A DNA stretch of 64,000 nucleotides from Verrucomicrobiia bacterium. GTDB taxonomy: Bacteria > Verrucomicrobiota > Verrucomicrobiia > Verrucomicrobiales > Akkermansiaceae. The notes under the pieces are model-generated. The model had not been told where the DNA came from. It was given only the letters and a program-made list of their open reading frames with translations, and did not search any database. The position numbers and the translations under genes were made by a program. Below are positions 26,784-35,563 of the stretch, in pieces; position 1 is the first letter of the stretch, and the number at the start of each line of letters is the position of its first letter. The stretch covers positions 289,449 to 353,448 of the forward strand of contig CANHQJ010000001.1 in the NCBI GenBank assembly GCA_947462875.1, read 5' to 3'.

Positions 26784-27598
26784 CAGACGATGCCACACCG
26801 CAGGAACTGGTCATTCGCCCCATCGGCTATGTGCGCACGGGGAAATCGGTGAAATTTGCCGCGCTGCATCAGCCGGACGAATCCGCCGAGGAGCGGAGTG
26901 TGTTGGAGTTGTTGCCGCAAGAACAACTGCGCCATGGCTTGCAGGATTTGGCCGGGTTCTCGCGGATCTGGTTGGTGTGGTGGTTCCATCGCAATGATAC
27001 CTGGCGCTCGCTGGTCCTGCCGCCGCGCGGTCCTGCGCAGCGGCGCGGTGTTTTTGCCACGCGCTCGCCGCATCGCCCCAACGCGTTGGGCATGACGCCG
27101 GTGAAACTGTTAGGCATCGACGGCTTTCATCTGCACCTGGGGCCCTGTGATCTGGTGGACGGCACACCGGTGTTCGACATCAAGCCCTACATCCCCGCTT
27201 ATGATGCGTTTCCGGAGGAGTCGTCGGGATGGCTGGAAGAAGTCGATGCGTGGATGCGACAGGAGCCGAGCTATCAGATGGAATACACGACGTTGGCGCA
27301 ATCCCAGTTGCAGTGGTTGCGCGCGGAGTGGGGGATCGATTTTGTGGAGCGCATGGAGGAGATCTTGCAGCGTGATCCCATGCCGCACCGCACACGCCGC
27401 ATCCGCAGCAAGGGCGATGGCTTGTATGAAATCGGCTGCGGCGCCTGGCGCGCGCGCTATCGGGTGCTCGGAAATATCGTAGGCATCGAGAGCATCAGGT
27501 CGGGATTTCCCATCGAACTTCTCCTGCGTTTCCACTCGGAGGAAATTCCGGATCGCGACGCGCAACTGGCGTTCCACGAGAAGTGGTCAGCGCCGTGA
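26780..27598 (+). CDS. trmO: tRNA t6A37 methyltransferase, TsaA/TrmO type
   Basis: A 272-residue protein of the TsaA/YaeB family, which methylates N6-threonylcarbamoyladenosine at position 37 of tRNA-Thr using SAM. Motifs include IRPIGYVRTG at the N-terminus, GFSRIWLVWWFHRND, the SAM-binding VFATRSPHRPNALGMTPVKL, and DLVDGTPVFDIKPYIPAYD. The C-terminal domain carries RTRRIRSKGDGLYEIG-like sequence seen in longer members. The start overlaps the avtA stop. The 3' end overlaps the convergent lipase gene by 12 bp. Confidence 0.9.
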   Translation: MTDDATPQELVIRPIGYVRTGKSVKFAALHQPDESAEERSVLELLPQEQLRHGLQDLAGFSRIWLVWWFHRNDTWRSLVLPPRGPAQRRGVFATRSPHRPNALGMTPVKLLGIDGFHLHLGPCDLVDGTPVFDIKPYIPAYDAFPEESSGWLEEVDAWMRQEPSYQMEYTTLAQSQLQWLRAEWGIDFVERMEEILQRDPMPHRTRRIRSKGDGLYEIGCGAWRARYRVLGNIVGIESIRSGFPIELLLRFHSEEIPDRDAQLAFHEKWSAP

Positions 27599-28261
27599 TG
27601 TATCTGCCTCCTCGGACCGGACCACGCTGATGATCTCGCGTTGCACGCGAGGTGCGTGCATGACCAAAGGATGGGCCGGGGCCCAGACGCGATGATTTTC
27701 CGCCAGATCCCAGTGCGAGCTCGTCGAGGGCAGGATGACCAGATCGAGCGGTGTGCGATAGGAGATGAGTCGCAGATGTTTCAGGCGATGCGAGCTGGCC
27801 TGGAGCGATTGCAGGAATTCGCTGTTCGGTCTCATCTGCCACGCGCCCTTGCCCGGATAAAAATAGGCCGTCCTGGTGCCATGGTGCGGCGTCGCGAGAG
27901 TGACCAGTGTTTGGCAATGCTCATGACCGCCGAGCTCTTGCAGGTAATAACGCGACACCAGCCCGCCCATGCTGTGGGCGACGATGTGGAAGTCCGCGTC
28001 CTTGCCCCATTTCTGTTCAATTTCCCGCTGCAACTGCGCGGCGAGGGTTTCGAGACCCGAGCGTGCGTCGCAGGGTTTCAACTTGGGAACAAGACACTCG
28101 TAGCCGAGTTGCTCGAACTTTTTTTTCATCGGCACAAAACTATGACCACGCTGGAAAATCCCGTGCACCATCACCACCCGCGTCGGTTCGCCGTTTTTGG
28201 CAGCCGCCGGTGAGCAGAAAATGCCCGTGGACAAAAGCGACATCATCATCTTGCGTTTCAC
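27587..28261 (-). CDS. Exported alpha/beta hydrolase, lipase/esterase-like
   Basis: A 224-residue hydrolase with a short Lys-rich signal peptide (GTG start at 28261; ATG at 28249 possible). The oxyanion region is VVMVHGIFQRGHSF, the nucleophile elbow is FHIVAHSMGGLVSRYY, and TLATPHHGTRTA follows, as in bacterial triacylglycerol lipases. A likely acid/His pair lies in PLDLVILPSTSSHW. Periplasmic or secreted; substrate unknown. It overlaps the convergent trmO by 12 bp. Confidence 0.88.
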   Translation of the reverse strand: MKRKMMMSLLSTGIFCSPAAAKNGEPTRVVMVHGIFQRGHSFVPMKKKFEQLGYECLVPKLKPCDARSGLETLAAQLQREIEQKWGKDADFHIVAHSMGGLVSRYYLQELGGHEHCQTLVTLATPHHGTRTAYFYPGKGAWQMRPNSEFLQSLQASSHRLKHLRLISYRTPLDLVILPSTSSHWDLAENHRVWAPAHPLVMHAPRVQREIISVVRSEEADTSRR

Positions 28262-28302
28262 GTGGAATACCCTCGTGGAATCAGCCCGTAAGTCAAGCGA
28301 AA

Positions 28303-29070
28303 CTACTTGCGCCGGGCGCGGTATTTCAGCGGCGTTTCCCCGGTGTGATGGCGGAATTGCCGGGTGAAAGAGCTCTGATCGCTGAAGCCGTGGTGTTCGG
28401 CGATGGCGGCCACGCTCAGATTGGTGGTGAGCAGCGCGTTGCTGGCCGACTGGATGCGTGTTCGCATGATGAAATGCCCCACGGGCGTGCCGAAAACTTT
28501 CTGATAGAGCCGGTTGAGCTGCCGCACGGAAATCTTCTCCAGTGCCGCGAGATCGTCGGGCGTGATGGCCTCGCGGTGATGTTGCTGGATGTGGGCGAGG
28601 GACCGACTGATGCGTTTGATCTCGCTGGTGGGGTTTTCCGTATTTTGATAGGGTCGTGTCGTGCCGATGAGTCCGATCACCTCATGGTCGCGATTGTAAA
28701 TGGGAACTTTTGTGGTGATGAACAAATTGTTCCCGGGATCCGGAGAATACAAACTTTCGATCTTATTGATCAGCGGTTGGCCCGATGTCATCACTTGCAA
28801 GTCATCCCTGCGCAGCTCCTCCACCGTGCGCGGCGGATGAATGTCCTTGTCGCTCTTGCCGATGATTTCGGATTCTTCCGTCATGTTCAAGCGCCGCAAA
28901 ATTCCCGGACCTGCCGCCATGAAACGGCCTTCACGGTCTTTCATGAAAAAGTGGACGTCGGGCAACTGCGCCAGCAGGGTGAAAAACGGCTGGCACGACT
29001 CCACTTGGGCGATGAATTGCTCACGAAGGTGATTGTCTTGTGAGTGTTTTCTTTTTGACTTCATCGGCAT
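28303..29070 (-). CDS. AraC family regulator with N-terminal PAS domain
   Basis: A 255-residue regulator. The N-terminal PAS-like domain (about 25-130) contains DVHFFMKDREGRFMAAGPGI and IIGKSDKDIHPPRTVEEL. The C-terminal AraC DNA-binding domain shows ISVRQLNRLYQKVFGTPVGH and the second helix-turn-helix LSVAAIAEHHGFSDQSSF followed by FRHHTGETPLKYR. The PAS-AraC pairing suggests sensing of a small ligand or redox state. Targets are unknown; the adjacent lipase gene on the same strand is a candidate. Confidence 0.92.
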   Translation of the reverse strand: MPMKSKRKHSQDNHLREQFIAQVESCQPFFTLLAQLPDVHFFMKDREGRFMAAGPGILRRLNMTEESEIIGKSDKDIHPPRTVEELRRDDLQVMTSGQPLINKIESLYSPDPGNNLFITTKVPIYNRDHEVIGLIGTTRPYQNTENPTSEIKRISRSLAHIQQHHREAITPDDLAALEKISVRQLNRLYQKVFGTPVGHFIMRTRIQSASNALLTTNLSVAAIAEHHGFSDQSSFTRQFRHHTGETPLKYRARRK

Positions 29071-29111
29071 GGCGTCGCGAGAGTGAGGGGTTTAACAACG
29101 TTTGATCACAT

Positions 29112-29459
29112 TCAGTAGATCGGCACCGAGGCATCGATTTCCGCCGACCAGCGGGCGATGCCGCCTTGCATCGAGAACACAGGCGCACAGCCCTGATGCC
29201 TCAGCCAGCGGGTGGCATGCAGCGAGCGGATGCCGTGATGGCAGTAGATCACCAACGCCTTGTTCGGATCGTTCAGCAGGGCGCGGGCCGCTTCGGGGAA
29301 TGCGGATAGAGGCACGTGACGCGCGCCCTCGATGCGGTTGAAATGCCATTCATCGAGCTCGCGACAATCGACCAGAAGAAAATCCGCGTCCGTCTCTAAC
29401 AGCTCAGCGAGACGCTGCGGCGTAACTTCCTCCGTGGCTGTCGGGTCGGCGATCATCAT
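29112..29459 (-). CDS. Rhodanese-like sulfurtransferase domain protein
   Basis: A 115-residue single-domain rhodanese. It has VTPQRLAELLETDADFLLVDCRE at the N-terminus, IEGARHVPLSAF, and the active-site loop ALVIYCHHGIRSLHATRWL with the catalytic Cys. Cytoplasmic. Its start overlaps the L,D-transpeptidase stop in ATGA, so the two are co-translated, though no shared function is evident. Confidence 0.93.
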   Translation of the reverse strand: MMIADPTATEEVTPQRLAELLETDADFLLVDCRELDEWHFNRIEGARHVPLSAFPEAARALLNDPNKALVIYCHHGIRSLHATRWLRHQGCAPVFSMQGGIARWSAEIDASVPIY

Positions 29460-30064
29460 TCCACAATCACAGGCGTGCCGAGTTGGGCGTTTTCGAAAAA
29501 CTTCTCGGCGATTTTATCCGGCATGCGGATGCAGCCGTGCGAGGCGGCGTATCCCGGAAGATAGCCTGTGTGCATGCCGATGCCGCCATTGAAGCGCAGG
29601 AAATTTTTCATCGGCGCGGGATAATAGACGCAGCCGGGCGGGATTTTATCGACGCGGATGTCCACGTTGTCATTGACCATGGCTCCCGTGGCCTTGTCCT
29701 TGAAAACGCCATAGGCGCTAGAGAAGTGGTCCTTGTCTTTTTCCGTGACCTTGTATTTCCCCGGTGGCGTGTTCGTGCCCTCCTTGCCTGTGGAAATGCG
29801 CGATACACCGACGAGCTTGTCGCCTTTGTAGAAAAACGCCTTCTGCTGCGCGCGGTTGATTTTGATGAGAGGAGTGCCGGTGATCCCATCGCCATCCCAG
29901 TAGGAAACATCATCGGGAATCGCCGGAGCCGGACCGTTGCCGTGCGAGGAATACTGCAATGGACCGAGCCCGGCGAGGTAGTTGCCACGCGGATTGGAAG
30001 GCTGATTTTGAAAGCAGGAACTCAGCAGAAAGCAGAGAATGAGAGAAAAAATGGTGCGATCCAT
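29456..30064 (-). CDS. L,D-transpeptidase (YkuD domain) lipoprotein
   Basis: A 202-residue exported enzyme (ATG at 30064) with a lipoprotein-type signal (FSLILCFLLSSCFQNQ). The YkuD domain contains PLIKINRAQQKAFFYKGDKL and ends with the catalytic block GIGMHTGYLPGYAASHGCIRMP, with Cys as nucleophile. It probably makes 3-3 crosslinks in peptidoglycan or links proteins to it. Overlaps the rhodanese gene by 4 bp. Confidence 0.93.
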   Translation of the reverse strand: MDRTIFSLILCFLLSSCFQNQPSNPRGNYLAGLGPLQYSSHGNGPAPAIPDDVSYWDGDGITGTPLIKINRAQQKAFFYKGDKLVGVSRISTGKEGTNTPPGKYKVTEKDKDHFSSAYGVFKDKATGAMVNDNVDIRVDKIPPGCVYYPAPMKNFLRFNGGIGMHTGYLPGYAASHGCIRMPDKIAEKFFENAQLGTPVIVE

Positions 30065-30195
30065 GGCGAAAAAATTGCTACGCATCTCTAAAACAACATT
30101 CCCCGCGGGTCAAGGGGGCATTTTTTCGCAACTTCACGCACTTTTCACAATGGCTTCGGACGGACTTCACAGAGGTCTGCCACCATCGCGCTGTT

Positions 30196-31839
30196 ATGAA
30201 AACCAACCTCTGCTTCTGGTGCGGCTGCCTCAGCGCGCTTTCTGCTCTTTCAGCGCAAGAACCATCGCCTGCCGTGCAAGGCACGGTTACCTTGCCGTAT
30301 GAAACTCTCCGGGCGCTCGATCGGGAAAAGGAACATCCTCCCGCCCGGGCTCCTTTGCCCACGGTATTGCAATCCGCGCACTATGTGGTCGATCTCGCAA
30401 CAACACCGCCGACGATCACCGCGAAGATGCGTGTGCAGCATTTCTCCGAAGAGTGGGCCACCACACCCATCCTCGCGGGCGATGTGTCACTGGCGGACTT
30501 GCAGCCCGTCGATGTGGCGATCCTGGTGAAAGACGACATGCTGCAGTGTGTTTCCTCCCAGCGCGGCAAACAGGAACTCAGCTTCCGCCTGATCACTCCA
30601 CAACCGAACTTGCTGGCGTGTCTGCCCTGCGTGAGTGCCACGATTTCCTTCACGGGGCTCAAGCAGGGCGCGGCGCTCGAATGCACAATCAACGATGCCG
30701 TGCAGGTGCTGAATGGCGAAGCCACGCTGGGCATTCCCGCCCGTGGGGCCCGCATCTCGTGGCAGGAGGTGGCACCGGTCACCCAAGAGACGCTGCCGCC
30801 CTCCGAGTGGACATGGCGGCATGAGGTGGCGGTGGTGGAAGAAGATGGACTGGTGGCGATGACCAGCTTTTCACAAGCCGAAACCACGGGCGGAGATACG
30901 CGCCAGGCGCAACTCATTTTCCCGGCCGGGCTCAGCCACATCGAAGCCCAGAGCGATCATCTCGATCAGCAAAGCCTGCAACGTCTCGCCGATGGATCGC
31001 AGCTACTGACACTACGCTGGAAGGGCGAGCGCCAGCTCAATCGCGCCGTCGTCATCCAGGGCCAGAAACGAGTCAGCAATCTGCAAGGCACCTGGCAATT
31101 CCAAGCGCCGCGCGGTCAGGCGGAAAAACCGGATCTCGCCCAGTTCTATCTGGCCGATCAGGCGCAGCGGAAATTTTCCGCCGAAGGCCTCACCGGTCCC
31201 TTCGCTCCGCAAACCCTCTCCCGCACCCTGCAAACACGCATGCAGGGCAGGGCGTATTATGTGATGGATGCGCCGGCAGGCGTGATATCGATCAATCAAA
31301 ACATCATGCCCGTGGCCAGCACCGCCGATGCGCTGATGACCAAGGCCCGCTGGGAAACGCGCCTGGAGCTCGACGGCGCCTCCCTCACCACCGGGCAGCT
31401 CGAAATCCAGTATCGCAATGGCGCGCGCCTGCCGCTGCGTTTGCCGGAGAAGGCTGTGCTGCTCTCGTGCTCGGCGAACGATCAGGAAATTTCCCCTGTG
31501 ATCGCCGCACCCGGTTTGTGGGAAATCTCCCTGCCACAGCATCAGCAGACGATGGGCAGCACGAAGGTCATCCTTTCCTATACCGAGAGAGTGGAAAAAT
31601 TCGCCCCACTGGAAGGACAGCTCAGCATGCGATTGCCGGGCACGAGTTACTTCATCAACAGCCTGCAATGGCAGCTCACACTCCCTGCCGAATACGCGGC
31701 GGAAGTCGCCGGGAACCTCACACGCCCCGCCACCAGCACCGCCGGTGCGCATCTCATTCTGTTAGAGAAAAACCTCTGCCGTGATGAAACCCCGCAGGCG
31801 GAGCTTTTCTACAATCGCAGCAATAAACTCAACCGCTAA
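30196..31839 (+). CDS. Secreted beta-rich envelope protein sharing a module with the giant protein at 50792
   Basis: A 547-residue protein with a signal peptide (MKTNLCFWCGCLSALSALSA). The body is beta-rich with no catalytic motif that I recognise. The C-terminal part (about residues 400-515) reads RLPLRLPEKAVLLSCSANDQ, then WEISLPQHQQ, and later LQWQLTLPAEYAAEV. The same order of motifs occurs twice in the 2256-residue protein (near residues 915 and 1934). It is followed 18 bp later by a CreD-like membrane protein, and the two look co-transcribed. Real gene; function unknown. Confidence 0.82.
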   Translation: MKTNLCFWCGCLSALSALSAQEPSPAVQGTVTLPYETLRALDREKEHPPARAPLPTVLQSAHYVVDLATTPPTITAKMRVQHFSEEWATTPILAGDVSLADLQPVDVAILVKDDMLQCVSSQRGKQELSFRLITPQPNLLACLPCVSATISFTGLKQGAALECTINDAVQVLNGEATLGIPARGARISWQEVAPVTQETLPPSEWTWRHEVAVVEEDGLVAMTSFSQAETTGGDTRQAQLIFPAGLSHIEAQSDHLDQQSLQRLADGSQLLTLRWKGERQLNRAVVIQGQKRVSNLQGTWQFQAPRGQAEKPDLAQFYLADQAQRKFSAEGLTGPFAPQTLSRTLQTRMQGRAYYVMDAPAGVISINQNIMPVASTADALMTKARWETRLELDGASLTTGQLEIQYRNGARLPLRLPEKAVLLSCSANDQEISPVIAAPGLWEISLPQHQQTMGSTKVILSYTERVEKFAPLEGQLSMRLPGTSYFINSLQWQLTLPAEYAAEVAGNLTRPATSTAGAHLILLEKNLCRDETPQAELFYNRSNKLNR

Positions 31840-31857
31840 TCCCATTCCTCCACTCAT

Positions 31858-33057
31858 ATGAAACTACAGCATTTATTCACTACCGCCGGCATCCTGGTGA
31901 TCACCACCATGGCCTGGTTCATCCTCGGCTCCGCCATCCAGTCGCGCAGCCATGTGTCCGGCTCCGATATGCGCCGGGAGGTCCTGCAAGTGTGGGGGCC
32001 GCAATTGGAACAACAGCATCCGCATGCGTTCTACCGCTCGCCGAATGTGCCGAACGGCAGGGCGCTGATCCAGTCCGAAAAAAGCAGGGTCAAGGCGGTG
32101 ATCGACTACGCGCCGAAAAAACGCGGCCTGATGCGGCATCGTACCTACGATGTGGATTTCGAGGGCGTCTATTCCTTCCGCAATCCCACCCGCATCCCCC
32201 AGACCTTGTTCGTGCAGTTTCCCTTGCCCGCCACGCAGGGCCTGCGCGGGGTGCAGATCACGCTCGATGGGAAAAACGCGGATGTCCGCCGCGCGCAGGA
32301 CGGTTCGTTGGAATTGGCCGTGGAGGTCGCCGCATCCACCGCGGTGGAATTGAAGGTCGTCTATCAAACGAATGGCACGGATGCCTGGCTCTATCAATTT
32401 CCGCACCCCGAACGCGTGCAGGACTTCGAGCTCTTCATGAAAACCAACTTCCCGGAATACAGCTTCCCGAATGGCTGTGGCTCGGCGACGAAGCGCGATG
32501 AAATCGCCTGCGAGTTCATCTGGGCCTATCAGCCCGATGTCCTGTCCGCACCGAACATCGGCATGGAAATGCCCAAGCTGCTGAACCCCGCGCCCGTGGC
32601 CTCACGCATCTCGTTTTTCGCCCCCGTGTCGCTGCTGTTTTTCGTCACGGTGCTGTTGCTGCTCGGTTCGCTTCGCGGCGTGACCCTGCACCCGATGCAC
32701 ATCTGTTTTGTGTCCGCCGGATTTTTCGCCTTCCAACTGTTGTTCGCCTATCTCACGGATGTGATTCCGTTGTATGTTGCTTTCGCCATTTCGGCGGTGG
32801 TTTCCGTGGCACTGGTCTGCGGCTACTTGCGCGCCGTGGGCGGACCACGCCTGCTGCGCATCGCATTGCCCGCCCAGGTCGGCTACATGGTACTGTTCAG
32901 CGTCTCGTTTTTCTTCGACGGCATGACCGGCCTCACCATCGCGATCGGCTCGGTGATCACCCTCGGCTTGTTGATGAAAGTCACGGCCAAAACCTCGTGG
33001 AAAGAAGTCTTCGCTCCTCAGAAAAGACCCGCGCCACCGGTTCTTCCGAGTCTCTGA
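31858..33057 (+). CDS. CreD-like inner-membrane protein
   Basis: A 399-residue membrane protein. One N-terminal helix (about 8-26) is followed by a large extracytoplasmic domain. A C-terminal block of about six helices (residues 245-375) begins with SRISFFAPVSLLFFVTVLLL and contains GVTLHPMHICFVSAGFFAFQ and VIPLYVAFAISAVVSVALV. This is the arrangement and sequence type of CreD, an inner-membrane protein of the CreBC regulon in E. coli whose biochemical role is unclear. No creB or creC is visible. The upstream partner is the secreted protein at 30196. Confidence 0.75.
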   Translation: MKLQHLFTTAGILVITTMAWFILGSAIQSRSHVSGSDMRREVLQVWGPQLEQQHPHAFYRSPNVPNGRALIQSEKSRVKAVIDYAPKKRGLMRHRTYDVDFEGVYSFRNPTRIPQTLFVQFPLPATQGLRGVQITLDGKNADVRRAQDGSLELAVEVAASTAVELKVVYQTNGTDAWLYQFPHPERVQDFELFMKTNFPEYSFPNGCGSATKRDEIACEFIWAYQPDVLSAPNIGMEMPKLLNPAPVASRISFFAPVSLLFFVTVLLLLGSLRGVTLHPMHICFVSAGFFAFQLLFAYLTDVIPLYVAFAISAVVSVALVCGYLRAVGGPRLLRIALPAQVGYMVLFSVSFFFDGMTGLTIAIGSVITLGLLMKVTAKTSWKEVFAPQKRPAPPVLPSL

Positions 33058-33084
33058 AAACTGCAAGCGCACGCCATACGATGA

Positions 33085-34695
33085 TCATGGGGCCGGAGGA
33101 ACCGCGCCTTCGGTCCATGATTCTCCTCGCTCGACGATACGGTGCTGTTGCGCCATTCCCGGAGTTTCGCGTATTTTCCTCACGGTGGCTCCACCCACAG
33201 CTTCCACGGCTTCACCGACATCATGCCAGTTCTTTCCATCTTGCGAACTTTGCCATTGATAGAGGCGGGCGGGTCGGGCGAGAAAGCGGATTTCCCTTGC
33301 GCCGTTCTCTCCCTTGACAAGGGGCTCACAGCGGAAATCTTCCGGACTCGATCGGCGACGGAATTGCGGAACCCGGGCGAATACATGATAGTTCGCATCA
33401 TGTCCCGCGTGAGGCGGTCCATCCGGACTATGCCACGCGGCGCGCACCGCTACCAGTATGTCTTCGCCTTCGATCAGAAACCACGGATACTGCAGCCCGA
33501 AGGCCGTGTGGAAGTATTTGCCGGAAATCGGTCCCTCAAATGCGGATCGGACCGTTGCGGGATCTTCGGCATAGAGGCGGGGGTCGTGCATGATGACTCG
33601 TTCGATCGACCAATCGGTCATGTTCGCGGATGACACCAGCGCCACCACTCCGCGAAAACGCTCGGCGTTGTAGCGTTCGTTGCGGAACCGGCGGGGAATG
33701 TAGTTGCAGACCGACCAATAACGGTCGCTGGCGCGATCATAGCGAATGATGAAACGCACACCTCCTCCGGGAAAGTCGATGAAGCCCGAAGCATGATTTT
33801 TTTTGGAATCATATGGTTCGGGAGTGAAGTGGATCCAGGGATGCGCACTGGTGGATGGTTCCACGTGAATCAACGCGGCTTTGCCACCGATGCCAGCGCC
33901 GTTGGGATGGCGGTGATCGACACGGAGTGTGGCTAGCAATTTGCCCTCGCGGGTAAGCAGCGGGGAAGCTTCCAGCCAACCCCGGAACGTGCCCTGCAAC
34001 CATGACGGATCTGCCGTGAGTATGTTGGAGGATTGCCAAGAGTCGGCTTTCAAAAGATCGGCATTCGGTTTGGCGTGGATGACCTTGATTTGATTGTCCG
34101 CCCAGCGGTTCGATTGTTGGTTTTCCAATACCGCCCAGAATCCGCGGGTGTCTTGCGATACCAGGGGACCGCATGCCCAGGTCTTGCCATGCTCCGGCGC
34201 GAGCAACCGACCTTGTTTCTCATCGACCATCGTCCAGGACTTGCCGTGATCATCGGAGCGACGAATCACCAAGGGGCCGCTGATGCTGGCGGCTCCCATG
34301 CTGAAGAGCTTCCCATCATCCCGGAACAGGGCTTGCCAATACACGCCCTCATCGTCGGCTTGCGGGCGGGTGAGGTTCCGCATTTCCCCCTCCATGAGCC
34401 AGGTTTTGCCTTCATCACGAGAGCGCACGAAAAAGGTCTGGCCGATTTTGCCTTCACTCGATTTCGGTCCGAACCAGTCATGACTGGAAAGCAGGCTGCC
34501 ATCGGCGCAACGCATCATCATGGGGGACCCCAAATAACGGCCTGATGGGGCCGGGCTGTAGGCGATTACGATGCCCGGCAATTCTGGGGAAAATGCCGGA
34601 TGTTGCGCGAGAAGGGTGTCGAAAGGGAATAGCAAGCAGCCTGCGCACCATCTCAGAAGAGCTGGCATCATTGGGATTGTCATGGGCTTGGTCAT
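33085..34695 (-). CDS. Secreted sialidase-like (BNR-repeat) beta-propeller protein
   Basis: A 536-residue exported protein (ATG at 34695; ATG at 34683 also possible, and the frame is open to 34764). It has a six-bladed-propeller pattern with Asp-box-like motifs SRDEGKTWLMEGEM, RSDDHGKSWTMVDE and SSQDGKNWHDVGEA. Around 30-60 it has GSPMMMRCADGSLLSSHDWF. The C-terminal Ig-like part (ARPARLYQWQSSQDGKNW) is common in verrucomicrobial secreted proteins. Exo-sialidase activity is not assured, since many such PVC proteins are of unknown specificity. Confidence 0.85.
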   Translation of the reverse strand: MTKPMTIPMMPALLRWCAGCLLFPFDTLLAQHPAFSPELPGIVIAYSPAPSGRYLGSPMMMRCADGSLLSSHDWFGPKSSEGKIGQTFFVRSRDEGKTWLMEGEMRNLTRPQADDEGVYWQALFRDDGKLFSMGAASISGPLVIRRSDDHGKSWTMVDEKQGRLLAPEHGKTWACGPLVSQDTRGFWAVLENQQSNRWADNQIKVIHAKPNADLLKADSWQSSNILTADPSWLQGTFRGWLEASPLLTREGKLLATLRVDHRHPNGAGIGGKAALIHVEPSTSAHPWIHFTPEPYDSKKNHASGFIDFPGGGVRFIIRYDRASDRYWSVCNYIPRRFRNERYNAERFRGVVALVSSANMTDWSIERVIMHDPRLYAEDPATVRSAFEGPISGKYFHTAFGLQYPWFLIEGEDILVAVRAAWHSPDGPPHAGHDANYHVFARVPQFRRRSSPEDFRCEPLVKGENGAREIRFLARPARLYQWQSSQDGKNWHDVGEAVEAVGGATVRKIRETPGMAQQHRIVERGESWTEGAVPPAP

Positions 34696-34836
34696 TGGCT
34701 GAAGTCGCACGTTTTTGCAGTATGGCTCTGCTCCCCCGTGCCGAGGCGGTGTTTCTGTATCCAATGGATGGAATTTTCACTACGTTTCATTCCCCGCTTG
34801 AATTTCTGTTTTTTTCTCAGCATCATGCGTCCGCAC

Positions 34837-34910
34837 GTGCCCGTAGCTCAGTTGGATAGAGCTCCCGCCTTCTAAGCGGATTGTCGCAGGTTCGAATCCT
34901 GCCGGGCACG
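34837..34910 (+). tRNA. tRNA-Arg (anticodon TCT)
   Basis: A 74-nt cloverleaf ending with the discriminator base. The acceptor stem is GTGCCCG / CGGGCAC, the D arm GCTC-AGTTGGATA-GAGC, and the T arm GCAGG-TTCGAAT-CCTGC. The anticodon loop CTTCTAA has TCT at 34-36. The anticodon stem has one mismatch at its outer pair. CCA is not encoded. It reads the AGA codon. Confidence 0.97.
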
Positions 34911-34927
34911 CTTTTTTCTATTTTATC

Positions 34928-35539
34928 ATGGCTACGGAATCGGAATCGCAGGGTTTGTTCATTGTGCTCGAGGGAATCGATGGCACGGGGAAATCGAGCC
35001 ATGCGAAACGTCTCGCCAGTTATTTTTCCTCCCTGGGACGAGAGGTGGTGCTCAGTCGTGAGCCGACCGATGGACCGTGGGGGAAAAAATTGCGCGATTC
35101 GGCATCGACGGGGCGACTGGAACCGGAGGAGGAGTTGGAGTATTTTCTGCGCGACCGCCGCGAGCACGTCGAGCAATTGATCAAGCCCGCGCTCGCGGAG
35201 GGGAAGGTGGTCATTCTGGACCGCTATTATTTTTCGACGATGGCCTACCAAGGTGCTCGAGGCTTTGATCCGCAGGAAATTCGTCGTCGCAATGAAGAGT
35301 TCGCACCTGTGCCGGATTGGTTGTTCATTCTCGATGTGGAGATCGATACGGCCCTGCAACGCATCGGCCACCGCGGCGATACGGCGAATCATTTCGAGCG
35401 CCGCGATTCCCTGCAACGCTGTCGCGAGATTTTTCTCAGCTTGCGCGATGAGCCCTTTGCCCGTGTCATCTCCGCGGAGGGAAGCATGGATGAGATCTCG
35501 CATCAAATCGTCGATTTTCTCGAAGAGTCGAAAGGATGA
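34928..35539 (+). CDS. tmk: Thymidylate kinase
   Basis: Phosphorylates dTMP to dTDP. A 203-residue protein with the P-loop FIVLEGIDGTGKSSHAKRL, the dTMP-binding SREPTDGPWGKKLRDSA, and the LID-preceding DRYYFSTMAYQGARGF. Starts 18 bp after the tRNA gene. No Shine-Dalgarno sequence is visible before the ATG (TTTTTTCTATTTTATC). Confidence 0.96.
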   Translation: MATESESQGLFIVLEGIDGTGKSSHAKRLASYFSSLGREVVLSREPTDGPWGKKLRDSASTGRLEPEEELEYFLRDRREHVEQLIKPALAEGKVVILDRYYFSTMAYQGARGFDPQEIRRRNEEFAPVPDWLFILDVEIDTALQRIGHRGDTANHFERRDSLQRCREIFLSLRDEPFARVISAEGSMDEISHQIVDFLEESKG

Positions 35540-35563
35540 CACAAGTTCCCGCGTAAGGATCGG

